Assembly (NCBI RefSeq): GCF_004168285.1
Contig: NZ_SEWF01000006.1
Coordinates: 124,001-188,000, forward strand
DNA from: Emticicia agri
Lineage (GTDB): Bacteria; Bacteroidota; Bacteroidia; Cytophagales; Spirosomataceae
Direction: 5' to 3'
Length of the DNA: 64,000 nucleotides
The notes beneath the pieces were generated by a model that saw only the letters and a program-made list of their open reading frames with translations, searched no databases and was not told the DNA's origin. Both the position numbers and the translations under genes were made by a program. Below are positions 46,591 to 54,455 of the stretch, piece after piece (the first letter of the stretch is position 1; every line of letters starts with the position of its first letter).

Positions 46591-47604
46591 ATGAAAAAAC
46601 TATTTTTATTCCTTAGCATATTCTTCATTCTCTGGAGTTGCCATAACAAAAAACAGGAGGTATCGCCTTTACCCGATGCTACATTCACCGTAAGCGTAAA
46701 TAATAATAACGTTGCTACCTTTAGTTTTACTGCTAATAAGAATGATATCTATACTTTTGATTTTGGCGATGGAGAAAGGCTAACAGGTATTTTAGACTAT
46801 ATAGGCGCTAATGAATTAATGGAACATAAGCATATATACCGAAAAAATGGAAATTTTACTATCAAATTGACGCTCTATAATAAGTATGGTTCTGACCAGA
46901 AACAAAAAATTGTTGATGCAAGGAATGCAAGCGTAGCAGATTTCAGCTATGAGGTATTAGCAAACGGAAAGTTAAAGTTGAAAAATTTATCTCAAAATCC
47001 GAGATATGGTCACAAATGGTTAATTGGAGATACTTCTTATAACGGGAGTTACTGGTTTTACACCTCTACAGAGCAAGACCCTATTGTTAATATTGATTTG
47101 AATGGAAAATATCAGATAAGACTTGAGGTGCCGGGGGAATATTCTGCCAGTATGAAAGAGGATACAGTATATATAAAAAATGCCAAACGTCAAATGACAT
47201 TTTCAGGACTTTATAAGGGGAAAACCGCAGAATTATCGATAGACGGAACGCTTTTTCATTATAAGGGGATTACTACCGGAGGAATAATGTCTCCATATGG
47301 TTTGTCTCAGCAATTGTGGGAAAGTACCAGTTCACACATAGTATATTCTAAATTTTATAATTTTCCTAATGATAACTTGTTGCAACCTCTTTCGAAAGAG
47401 GGGCAATATTAATTTATTAGACAAAATCTGTCGAAAGAAAAAGACCCTGACATTATTGAAGTGAAGGAAGAATATTTGAATCGTGATTTTTATAACAATA
47501 CGCAACTTTTTTTTCCGATAGCTTTTTGGGTTAAGTATAAAATCAAAAACGAACAATTGGATGGAGAATTAAAAGTCAGGATAATGGTTTATGGTGTAAG
47601 ATAG
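46591..47604 (+). pseudogene. PKD-domain lipoprotein with an in-frame stop codon
   Basis: ATG 46591 gives a lipoprotein signal (FFILWSC, then HNKKQ). A PKD domain (YTFDFGDGERL) and a second beta domain follow. The frame stops at TAA 47410-47412 after LSKEGQY, yet it stays open without a shift for 63 more codons (FIRQNLSKEKDPDIIEV to RIMVYGVR) up to TAG 47604. The tail has normal coding composition, so the stop looks like a point mutation, a read-through site or a recent truncation. The shorter product (273 residues) may still be made. Function unknown; probably a surface lipoprotein. Confidence 0.65.
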
Positions 47605-47631
47605 TTTGTCTGGAGATAAAGCATGGTGTTT

Positions 47632-48468
47632 TCAATCCCTTTTCCTAAAAGCGGTGGGTGTGCTGCCTGTAAATTTCTTAAACTGTTTGCAGAAGTGGCT
47701 TTCATCGGTATAGCCAAATTCATCGGCGATTTCTGAAATAGTTAACTGGCTGAAAAGCAAGCGTGCTTCAATCAACTTCATTTTATGTTTGGTAATATAC
47801 TGTTTAAGCGATTCTCCGGTATGTTTTTTAAAAAAGATACTGATGTAATCGGGCGCATAATTAAATACATCGGCTAGATGTTCAATAGTCAGTTCTGACG
47901 GATTGTAGATATGTTGTTTAATATACAGCAGTATAGCCTCTACTGAATCTTTTAGTACAGGACTGGTGGGCGACTGGCCAAACAGATTGCGGGCCAGAAT
48001 AATCATCATGCTTCGCATAATGCTGTTGCGGATAGTTTCAAAATATTGAGATTGCTGATTTTCACTCTCTTCTTCTAACACCCATAATAGATGGTGTAGC
48101 TTCTTTCGCTCATTTTTATCATGTACTATCGTTCCACGGCTCTGAGAAGAGGTATATAACAAGGTTTTCATAATCTGTTGCCAGTTATGGTCTTTTTCCT
48201 CAATCTGATTGGTATAAATCGACTCATTGAAACGAATAAAACAAAACTCAGTTATTTCATCAATCTCAAAATGATGGTAGTCTTCAGGCCCTAAAAGAAA
48301 AATATCTCCCTCTGCATATCTGAATTTATTGCCATTGATATTATGGGTACCATTGCCTTTAAGTATAAAAATAATCTCAAAATAGGTATGCTTATGTACC
48401 GAATGTACCCATTGGGTAGCCTCAAAATGATAGATGCTAAAGGGTGTATGCAGAATATATCGTTTCAT
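47632..48468 (-). CDS. AraC-family transcriptional regulator
   Basis: The 278-residue protein has an N-terminal cupin-like sensing domain (HKHTYFEIIFILKGNGTHNING, GDIFLLGPEDYHHFEID) and a C-terminal pair of AraC helix-turn-helix motifs (SELTIEHLADVFNYAPDYIS and LTISEIADEFGYTDESHFCK), ending FTGSTPTAFRKRD. Such regulators usually sense a sugar or related ligand and activate a nearby operon. Its start is 115 bases from the divergent DUF1080 gene, which is its likely target. Confidence 0.94.
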   Translation of the reverse strand: MKRYILHTPFSIYHFEATQWVHSVHKHTYFEIIFILKGNGTHNINGNKFRYAEGDIFLLGPEDYHHFEIDEITEFCFIRFNESIYTNQIEEKDHNWQQIMKTLLYTSSQSRGTIVHDKNERKKLHHLLWVLEEESENQQSQYFETIRNSIMRSMMIILARNLFGQSPTSPVLKDSVEAILLYIKQHIYNPSELTIEHLADVFNYAPDYISIFFKKHTGESLKQYITKHKMKLIEARLLFSQLTISEIADEFGYTDESHFCKQFKKFTGSTPTAFRKRD

Positions 48469-48583
48469 GCTTGATTATTACTAAAAAAGCACCAATATAT
48501 ATTGGATTTTTACAACAAACAAGAAGCCTCCGTAAATTAGTTTTGCAGTGTTAACCTGATTCTTTTATTAAATACACTTGCAT

Positions 48584-49456
48584 ATGAAACACCTGTATCT
48601 GCCATTTATGATAGTAATTTCTGTTATTTTGCTTCCTTCAATCTCTAAATCGGACGAGTGGACGCCTCTTTTAGATAAGAATTTAAGTCAATGGGAAAAC
48701 TACTTGAGTTATGCACATAAGAATAATTATAATGGAAAAATACCGACAGATTTAACAGGTAAGCCTATTGAGCCTGTTGGTTATAATAATGATAAAACAG
48801 GTGTATTTTCAGTTTTAAATGAGAAAGATGGCCCGGTTTTACGGGTAAGCGGCGAAATATACGGTTGCCTGTTTACCCGTCAGTCATACGAAAATTATCA
48901 TCTGAAATTGCAGGTCAAATGGGGAAAACAGAAGTATGAACCAAGAATAGATAAATTGCGCGATTCAGGTATTCTCTATCATTCCATCGGAGAAGCAGGC
49001 GTAGAATATTTTCGCTCATGGATGCTTTCGCAGGAGTTTCAGATTATGGAGGGGCATATGGGTGATTTCTGGTGTCAGGCCAATTCAGCCATTGATATAC
49101 GCTCTTTTCCGGCAGAAGGGATTATGAACAGGGTTGCAGACGAGAAACAGCCATTCGGTACATTCAAAAGTAAAGGAGACTATTATTGTATGCGCTCGGG
49201 AAACTACGAAAGCCCTGCGGGCGAATGGACGACGCTTGAACTCATTTGTTTCAATGGGAAAAGCCTGCACATTGTGAATGGACACGTAGTAATGGTTCTG
49301 CAAAATTCACGCTATATCCAGCCTGATGGTAAAGAAATTCCTATGACCAGTGGTAAAATACAACTGCAAAGTGAAGCGGCTGAGGTATTTTACAGAGACA
49401 TAAAAATTAAACCACTTACGGCCATGCCTAAAGCTTATGAAGGCCTTTTTCTCTAA
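48584..49456 (+). CDS. DUF1080 protein (3-keto-disaccharide hydrolase family)
   Basis: ATG 48584 gives a signal peptide (MKHLYLPFMIVISVILLPSISKS) and 290 residues; another ATG lies two codons upstream. The domain shows LDKNLSQWENYLS, the Arg and Glu of LRVSGEIYGCLFT, SGILYHSIGE, LSQEFQIMEGHMGDFWC and TSGKIQLQSEAAEVFYRDI in order. This concanavalin-like fold includes enzymes that cleave 3-keto-glycosides made by glucoside 3-dehydrogenases, a chemistry that fits the GMC system at 12.3-14.6 kb. A -7-like box TAGTTTTG (48538-48545) precedes the gene. It is followed 27 bases on by the Dabb gene. Confidence 0.9.
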   Translation: MKHLYLPFMIVISVILLPSISKSDEWTPLLDKNLSQWENYLSYAHKNNYNGKIPTDLTGKPIEPVGYNNDKTGVFSVLNEKDGPVLRVSGEIYGCLFTRQSYENYHLKLQVKWGKQKYEPRIDKLRDSGILYHSIGEAGVEYFRSWMLSQEFQIMEGHMGDFWCQANSAIDIRSFPAEGIMNRVADEKQPFGTFKSKGDYYCMRSGNYESPAGEWTTLELICFNGKSLHIVNGHVVMVLQNSRYIQPDGKEIPMTSGKIQLQSEAAEVFYRDIKIKPLTAMPKAYEGLFL

Positions 49457-49483
49457 ACAAATAAAGATTTAAATTAAAAGTCA

Positions 49484-49894
49484 ATGAAAAAAACGACACG
49501 TAGAAAATTTTTGCAGACAACTGCATTAGCTTCAGTAGCGGCCGCTCCGGTTTTTGCTTCTGATAATAATAAAGCCAAAGAACTCTTTGTGCATCATGTG
49601 TACTTCTATTTGAAGAATCCGGGTAATGAAGCGGATAGAGCTAAATTAATAGAAGGGTTAGAAGTACTATCGAAAGTTCCGGAAATCAGAATGGTGCATA
49701 TTGGTACACCTGCCAGTACGAACCGAAGCGTCATAGAACGAGGCTATGCCGTTTCATGGTTATTATTTTTTGATAACCTCGAACAGGAAGAAATTTATCA
49801 GAAACACCCGATTCATCTGAAATTTATTGAAGATTACTCACATCTTTGGGAGAAAGTAATTGTATATGATTCAGTGGGAGCGAAGAGAGGTTAA
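49484..49894 (+). CDS. Dabb (stress-responsive alpha/beta-barrel) protein with Tat signal
   Basis: The 136-residue protein starts with a twin-arginine signal (KTTRRKFLQTTALASVAAAPVFA). It continues with a Dabb ferredoxin-like domain: FVHHVYFYLKNPGNEADRAKLIEGL, SWLLFFDNLEQEEIYQKHPIHLKFI, EKVIVYDSVG in blocks. Dabb domains form small dimeric barrels; several bind or turn over small cyclic compounds. Being exported and co-transcribed with the DUF1080 gene, it may act on products of that enzyme. The function is inferred from context only. Confidence 0.88.
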   Translation: MKKTTRRKFLQTTALASVAAAPVFASDNNKAKELFVHHVYFYLKNPGNEADRAKLIEGLEVLSKVPEIRMVHIGTPASTNRSVIERGYAVSWLLFFDNLEQEEIYQKHPIHLKFIEDYSHLWEKVIVYDSVGAKRG

Positions 49895-49899
49895 GCAAA

Positions 49900-49941
49900 A
49901 ACGCTCTTGTGTAAATGGTATATTATTGGCACAAGAGCGTT
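49900..49941. terminator. Terminator between convergent Dabb and glutamate-synthase-like genes
   Basis: AACGCTCTTGTG (49900-49911) pairs perfectly with CACAAGAGCGTT (49930-49941) over an 18-base loop. A run of A precedes it, so the minus strand gets a T tract; it ends mainly the leftward transcript. Confidence 0.75.
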
Positions 49942-49961
49942 ACAAAAGACTATTCCCCTAC

Positions 49962-51521
49962 TCAATGCTCTCCCTTTCCTCCTAAATAAGGGTTATCTAA
50001 CAATTTTTGAAAGCCTTCAAATTTTACAGGTGTTTTCTGATACTGGTAGGTGGTGCGCAACGATTGCGTACGGTTATTATCACCCATTGCCACATCAACG
50101 TCGTCCATCATAAACTGGCTTGGGTGTTCGTAGCCGCAGGCATGGCATATTTCCAGTATCTCTTTGGTCATGGTTTTCAGGTAATTATAGAGCCTTTCGC
50201 TTTTTAAAGTGGGGTCTAAGCCTGACTGTAACCATTTATTTTGTGTGGCTACTCCTGTAGGACAGGTATTGTTATGGCAAACCTGCGCCTGAATACAGCC
50301 GATGGAAAGCATAGCTTCACGGGCTACATTCACTACATCGGCACCCATCGCAAAAGCCATAATAGCAGTGTCGGGTAAACCTAATTTCCCCGCACCCATA
50401 AACGTTATTTTTTCGGTTAAATCTCTCTTCTGAAAAATTCGGTACACCGACGAAAACGCATAGACATAAGGCAAAGAAACGTGGTCGGCAAAACTTGGCG
50501 GAGCCGCACCTGTGCCTCCTTCACCTCCATCTATATTAATAAAGTCAGGGCCTTTGCCGGTCTTTTTCATCAGGTCAGCCAGTTCTTCCCATAACTCTAA
50601 TTTTCCTACGGCTGATTTGAGACCTACGGGTAGGCCGGTAGCATCTGCCATTTTTTCAATGAAATCAATCATTTCAGGTACATTCGAGAAAGCGCTATGG
50701 CTGGCCGGGGAAATAATATCTTTGCCAATAGGCACGTGTCGAATTTCGGCTAATTCGGGCGTTACCTTAGAGGCAGGTAATACTCCCCCTTTACCGGGTT
50801 TAGCTCCTTGCGAGAGCTTTAATTCAATCATTTTAATTGCGGGGTTCGCTTTACATAGCTTCACCAGTTTTTCCATCACAAAATTGCCGTCGTCGTCTCG
50901 CACACCAAAATAGGCTGTTCCGATATTTACCACCACATCGGCCCCTTTTTTATGATAGGCAGATACGCCTCCCTCACCTGTATTATGATATGCCCCGAAT
51001 TTGGCAGCGCCTATGTTTAACGCTTCTATGGCCGGAGCCGACAACGAACCAAAGCTCATACCCGATATATTGATAACTGATTTAGGTAGATAAGGGTGTT
51101 TACGGTTATGGTATTCGCCGATAACCTTGGCTGACGGGCATATATAAGGATTGGCTATATTCGGATGACCTTCGGGCAGTTTGAAGGGTAATAAAGCAGG
51201 TTTAATGAAATTATAACCTGCGGTGTGCATATCCTGGTCGGTACCAAAGCCCTGAAAGTTGTTTTCTTTTTTAGAAGAGGCATAAATCCAGGAACGTTGC
51301 CGACGATTGAACGGAAGTTCTTCCCGGTTATTGGCAACAATGTACTGACGGAATTCGGGGCCGATGCTTTCGATGAAATAGCGCAGATGTCCAACCAGCG
51401 GGAAGTTATGAACAATCGTATGCTTTTTTTGCGATATATCTCTGAGTGCCAGTAAAACGAGTATCAATAGCAGATATACCCACCAGGGAATATTACCTAA
51501 AAATTCTAATAGGGTCTCCAT
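49962..51521 (-). CDS. FMN-binding glutamate-synthase-family protein, membrane-anchored
   Basis: The 519-residue protein starts with one membrane helix (WWVYLLLILVLLAL) and then has the FMN barrel of the glutamate-synthase large subunit: ISGMSFGSLSAPAIEALN, YHNTGEGGVSAYH, LKLSQGAKPGKGGVLPASKV, INIDGGEGGTGAAPPSFADH, and a Cys group CIQAQVCHNNTCPTG for an iron-sulfur cluster. It lacks the glutaminase domain of true GltB. Homologs are widespread, but the in vivo substrate is not established. Monocistronic here. Confidence 0.92.
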   Translation of the reverse strand: METLLEFLGNIPWWVYLLLILVLLALRDISQKKHTIVHNFPLVGHLRYFIESIGPEFRQYIVANNREELPFNRRQRSWIYASSKKENNFQGFGTDQDMHTAGYNFIKPALLPFKLPEGHPNIANPYICPSAKVIGEYHNRKHPYLPKSVINISGMSFGSLSAPAIEALNIGAAKFGAYHNTGEGGVSAYHKKGADVVVNIGTAYFGVRDDDGNFVMEKLVKLCKANPAIKMIELKLSQGAKPGKGGVLPASKVTPELAEIRHVPIGKDIISPASHSAFSNVPEMIDFIEKMADATGLPVGLKSAVGKLELWEELADLMKKTGKGPDFINIDGGEGGTGAAPPSFADHVSLPYVYAFSSVYRIFQKRDLTEKITFMGAGKLGLPDTAIMAFAMGADVVNVAREAMLSIGCIQAQVCHNNTCPTGVATQNKWLQSGLDPTLKSERLYNYLKTMTKEILEICHACGYEHPSQFMMDDVDVAMGDNNRTQSLRTTYQYQKTPVKFEGFQKLLDNPYLGGKGEH

Positions 51522-51755
51522 AAGTCATTTTGTAGTGTTGAATTTAAGAGTATGTTTAGCCTGAATATGTTAATACAACGGTTGAATGTATAAGTTTTTG
51601 ATAGACCAATAGTAATATGTTGCATTAAATTCGTATTAATGAATGATATTTGGCAAATAATTACCTTTTATTTATTGAACGTCAGGTATATACATGAAAG
51701 TACTATACGCAAACTTCTGTAACTTACAACTATTCACTCAAAACTATTGTATCCA

Positions 51756-52784
51756 ATGAAACTTCAACACCTATTTATTCTCTTTTGTTTATTGTGCTTT
51801 AAAAATAGTTTTTCCCAGAACCCTGTACTGAAAAAAGAAGATATTTATGAGTCTGCACCTTTTCCTGAATGTCATGCTTCTACTATCGTAGAATTATCGA
51901 AAGGTAAAATGCTGGCGGCATGGTTTGGTGGCACACGTGAATCAAATCCTGATGTATGTATCTGGCAGTCGAGAAACGAAAACGGTAAATGGTCAACACC
52001 TGAAAAAATAGCCGATGGGGTCATTGACGAGAAACTGCGCTATCCGACGTGGAATCCGGTATTGTTCAAAACCAATGAGGGTAAACTATTCCTATTTTAT
52101 AAAGTAGGTAAGAACCCGAGAGAATGGTGGGGAGAAATGAAAACATCGGCAGATAATGGCGTAACGTGGTCGAAGGCTGAAAAACTACCGGACGGGATGT
52201 TAGGTCCTATTAAAAATAAGCCCGTACAACTGCCAAACGGAGATATTCTGTATCCGACCAGTACAGAAAGCGTAAAAGGAAATATCTGGCATATTCACCT
52301 GGAGAAATCTGACAAGAACGCTAAAAACTGGGAGAAGATTCCGATAGAGAACGATACCTTTGGTGTAATTCAGCCAAGTATTCTGCAATATGCCGATGGA
52401 CGTATGCAATTGCTTTGCCGCAGTAAACAGAATTATGTAGTAGAAACATGGTCGAAAGATGGGGGTAAAACCTGGGGACCACTTAAAACCACCAGTCTGC
52501 TTAACCCCAACTCAGGTACTGATGCCGTTACCTTAAAGAACGGTAAACAGGTAATTGTTTATAATCCATTAACAAGAGGCAAACAATGGTCTAATGGCCG
52601 ACAAAAATTACATGTAGCGGTTTCGACTGATGGTGTCGATTGGAAAGATATAGCAGTATTGGAAGACGAGACTAAAGGCGAATTCAGCTATCCTGCCATC
52701 ATTCAATCATCAGATGGATTGGTACATATTACCTACACCAATAATCGTAAAAAGATAAAATATGTTGTGATGGATGTGAAATAG
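51756..52784 (+). CDS. Sialidase-family (BNR-repeat) secreted protein
   Basis: ATG 51756 gives a signal peptide (MKLQHLFILFCLLCFKNSFS) and 342 residues. Asp-box-like motifs SADNGVTWSK, SKDGGKTWG and STDGVDWKDI mark a six-bladed propeller, and WFGGTRESNPDVCIW is the usual N-terminal blade of the BNR_2 group. That group contains exo-sialidases and other glycosidases or uronate-acting enzymes; Arg residues of a sialidase triad cannot be assigned with certainty by eye. A terminator follows. Confidence 0.88.
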   Translation: MKLQHLFILFCLLCFKNSFSQNPVLKKEDIYESAPFPECHASTIVELSKGKMLAAWFGGTRESNPDVCIWQSRNENGKWSTPEKIADGVIDEKLRYPTWNPVLFKTNEGKLFLFYKVGKNPREWWGEMKTSADNGVTWSKAEKLPDGMLGPIKNKPVQLPNGDILYPTSTESVKGNIWHIHLEKSDKNAKNWEKIPIENDTFGVIQPSILQYADGRMQLLCRSKQNYVVETWSKDGGKTWGPLKTTSLLNPNSGTDAVTLKNGKQVIVYNPLTRGKQWSNGRQKLHVAVSTDGVDWKDIAVLEDETKGEFSYPAIIQSSDGLVHITYTNNRKKIKYVVMDVK

Positions 52785-52861
52785 GAAGCCATGTAGGGAG
52801 CCAAAATTTTGAACCCCTGCTGGGTACATTCATGCAGTATTAGTAGAAATAGTCAGATAAT

Positions 52862-52898
52862 AAAAAGCAGATATAGCCACTATATCTGCTTTTTATTT
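52862..52898 (+). terminator. Terminator after the sialidase-family gene
   Basis: AAAAAGCAGATATA (52862-52875) pairs perfectly with TATATCTGCTTTTT (52881-52894) over a 5-base loop and continues into TATTTG. Confidence 0.85.
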
Positions 52899-52929
52899 GC
52901 CTTTTCATGTAACCAAAAACCGAAAAATA

Positions 52930-52984
52930 CTACCACTTATCTAAAATTAACTGCCATTTAACCGAGTATAACCACCAATTATCC
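52930..52984. repeat. Three spaced 13-bp repeats, possible remnant of an insertion-sequence end
   Basis: CTACCACTTATCT (52930), CTGCCATTTAACC (52951) and CCACCAATTATCC (52972) recur every 21 bases. On the minus strand they read as GGATAATTGGTGG-like boxes. Evenly spaced boxes of this type recall the multiple terminal repeats of IS21-family elements. No transposase gene is beside them, so this would be an orphan end. Confidence 0.35.
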
Positions 52985-53105
52985 GAAAAATGCTTCCAAA
53001 CAGGCTCCATTTTTTGCATTTCATCGAAAAAGGCTCCTGTAATCTTTAAAAGGAATATAAATTTGTATCAACAAAGCGCAAGAGCAAAAGGCGATTTGAA
53101 TGGTT

Positions 53106-53560
53106 AAGCTATTAGAGTGCAAAAGTTTACAGTACAATTGCTATTGAGTGAAATATTGAGCGGACATCGCATAGTGAAAAAATTACCATTGCTATTCAAT
53201 GAAAGTTTCGGAAATGAATATAGACTAAGACAATTGCTATTAAAAAAGAATCCCGGAAAGTATCGATTAACACGAGTATTTAGTTTGATTGAGAGAATTT
53301 GAGTAAACAATTGCTATTGAAAGAAATTACCAATTTGTATGATTGCTGTTACTGTAAAAATCTTAAGTTGAGGTTGAATAGAAAGACAATTGTTATTGAG
53401 AGAATTTAACACTAAAAACAAACTGCTATTTTCATTGAATGAAGGTTAAGAGAATTGAGGAAAGCTTGTTAACCTACTCCCAAAAAGTAAAACTTACTAA
53501 AAAAGAAAAGTGGAGTTGAAAATCGACTCCACTTTTACTGACAATTGCTATTGAGTGAAT
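53106..53560. repeat. Decayed array of about nine ATTGCTATTGAG-like motifs
   Basis: Copies of ACAATTGCTATTGAGTGAA or variants begin near 53134, 53185, 53230, 53307, 53386 and 53541. Weaker ones lie near 53106 (AAGCTATTAGAGTG), 53341 (GATTGCTGTTACTG) and 53421 (AACTGCTATTTTCATTGAA). Several spacings are 77-80 bases or twice that (53230 to 53307; 53307 to 53386; 53386 to 53541), others 32-51. It is not a regular CRISPR, and no cas gene is in the window. It could be a degraded array or satellite. No gene is supported within it. Confidence 0.55.
53506..53536. terminator. Hairpin with T tract, inside the repeat cluster
   Basis: AAAAGTGGAGTTGA (53506-53519) pairs with TCGACTCCACTTTT (53523-53536) with one wobble and a 3-base loop. 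On the minus strand it is followed by a T-rich run (complement of 53494-53505), so it could end a leftward transcript. Confidence 0.6.
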
Positions 53561-53709
53561 ATTCTTGTTATATATTGAACTATATAAATCTTTTTGAAAA
53601 AAAGGAAATTGTATTTTTCTAATAATGAAATAAAATCATATTCCCTTACCCAAGGAATCTTTATAAAAAGAAACAAAACTTACGAACTGTCCCCTTTTAG
53701 TTTTTTAAT

Positions 53710-53791
53710 CACTTCCAACACCTCCCTACAATGAGCATCTTTACACATTAATAGGAGAGCAAAAATGCTCATTCACGGGAGGGTTGGAGTG
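53710..53791. ncRNA. Candidate structured element with long two-part stem
   Basis: CACTTCCAACACCTCCC (53710 to 53726) pairs with GGGAGGGTTGGAGTG (53777-53791) through 15 base pairs and two single-base bulges. Inside, AATGAGCAT (53730-53738) pairs perfectly with ATGCTCATT (53765-53773), leaving a 26-base loop. This much pairing in a non-coding stretch suggests a structured RNA or a mobile-element end. No matching family comes to mind and no promoter was recognised. Confidence 0.4.
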
Positions 53792-53968
53792 ACCATTACG
53801 ATGTCCCACAAAATACTAAGAAATAATCATACCAAAACCTTGTAAATAAGGCAATTTGTATTTATTTTTGTTTAACGGTGCTTTAAAACATGCTTGGAAT
53901 TATACAATTTTGAGCTCTTTTTATGCCGCTTAATAACAAAGACAAACTTTTGCTACCTCTTGATAATT

Positions 53969-54011
53969 TTTTTGATAAATGAAAAAAAAGTCTTTTTTCA
54001 TTTATCAAAAA
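53969..54011. terminator. AT-rich 19-bp hairpin
   Basis: TTTTTGATAAATGAAAAAA (53969-53987) pairs perfectly with 53993-54011 over a 5-base loop. T runs on both sides could serve as terminator in either direction. Apart from this and the element at 53710, the stretch 53561-54157 shows nothing gene-like. Confidence 0.55.
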
Positions 54012-54157
54012 CTTAAAAGTAAATTAAAAAATTAGTGAACGGTACCAAAAGAAAAATTCTGAAAAAATGGTATGAAATTTGTTGACGTGCAAGACCATTT
54101 TTGAAGATTCAATTTGCACTTTTTTACGTGGCATAAACTTCATAAACCCAACATAAA

Positions 54158-54379
54158 ATGAAAACGTTTACAAAGAATACTTTGAATACTATTGAGGAAG
54201 TTCTAACTGAAATTAACCACTTAATTGCCCAAAAAGAAAAAGAAGACTATGCAAAAATTTTTATTATGCGCAGTAATCTTTCAAGCACGTATCAGTCAAA
54301 TGAATATTTGACAATCATGGATACAACATCAACACTTTTCAACAAAAGTATTTCATGGCAGGCAGACTTTAGTCTGTAA
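54158..54379 (+). CDS. Small hypothetical protein
   Basis: A 73-codon frame starts after ACATAAA and encodes a mostly helical, charged peptide (NTLNTIEEVLTEINHLIAQKEKEDYAK). Its last codons (WQADFSL) run into a GGCAGACTTTAGTCTG palindrome, so the true C terminus may have been lost by insertion of the repeat. It stands alone in an AT-rich, repeat-filled region. A real gene is possible but not shown. Confidence 0.4.
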   Translation: MKTFTKNTLNTIEEVLTEINHLIAQKEKEDYAKIFIMRSNLSSTYQSNEYLTIMDTTSTLFNKSISWQADFSL

Positions 54380-54455
54380 CAGAAGTATGTAAATCTATTG
54401 ATTCTTTAAACAAAGACTGTACCAGAATTAGGACAAAACGCAGTTTTATTTTTTT

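Noticed and set aside
50512-50913. Plus-strand ORF of 133 codons inside the glutamate-synthase-like gene
   Set aside because: Pro/Ser-rich antisense frame of a conserved FMN barrel; no independent start signal.
53117-53302. Small plus-strand ORF of 61 codons
   Set aside because: Its QLLLSE and LPLLFNE repeats come from the nucleotide motif of the array; there is no good start context and the rhythm of the repeats is not a multiple of three.
53106-53560. CRISPR array
   Set aside because: Motif copies are too diverged and the spacing too uneven (32 to 155 bases), repeats are not of constant length, and no cas gene is in the window. Reported as a decayed repeat cluster instead.
53710-53791. 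Retron-type non-coding RNA
   Set aside because: The long stem and loop brought it to mind, but there is no reverse transcriptase gene nearby.
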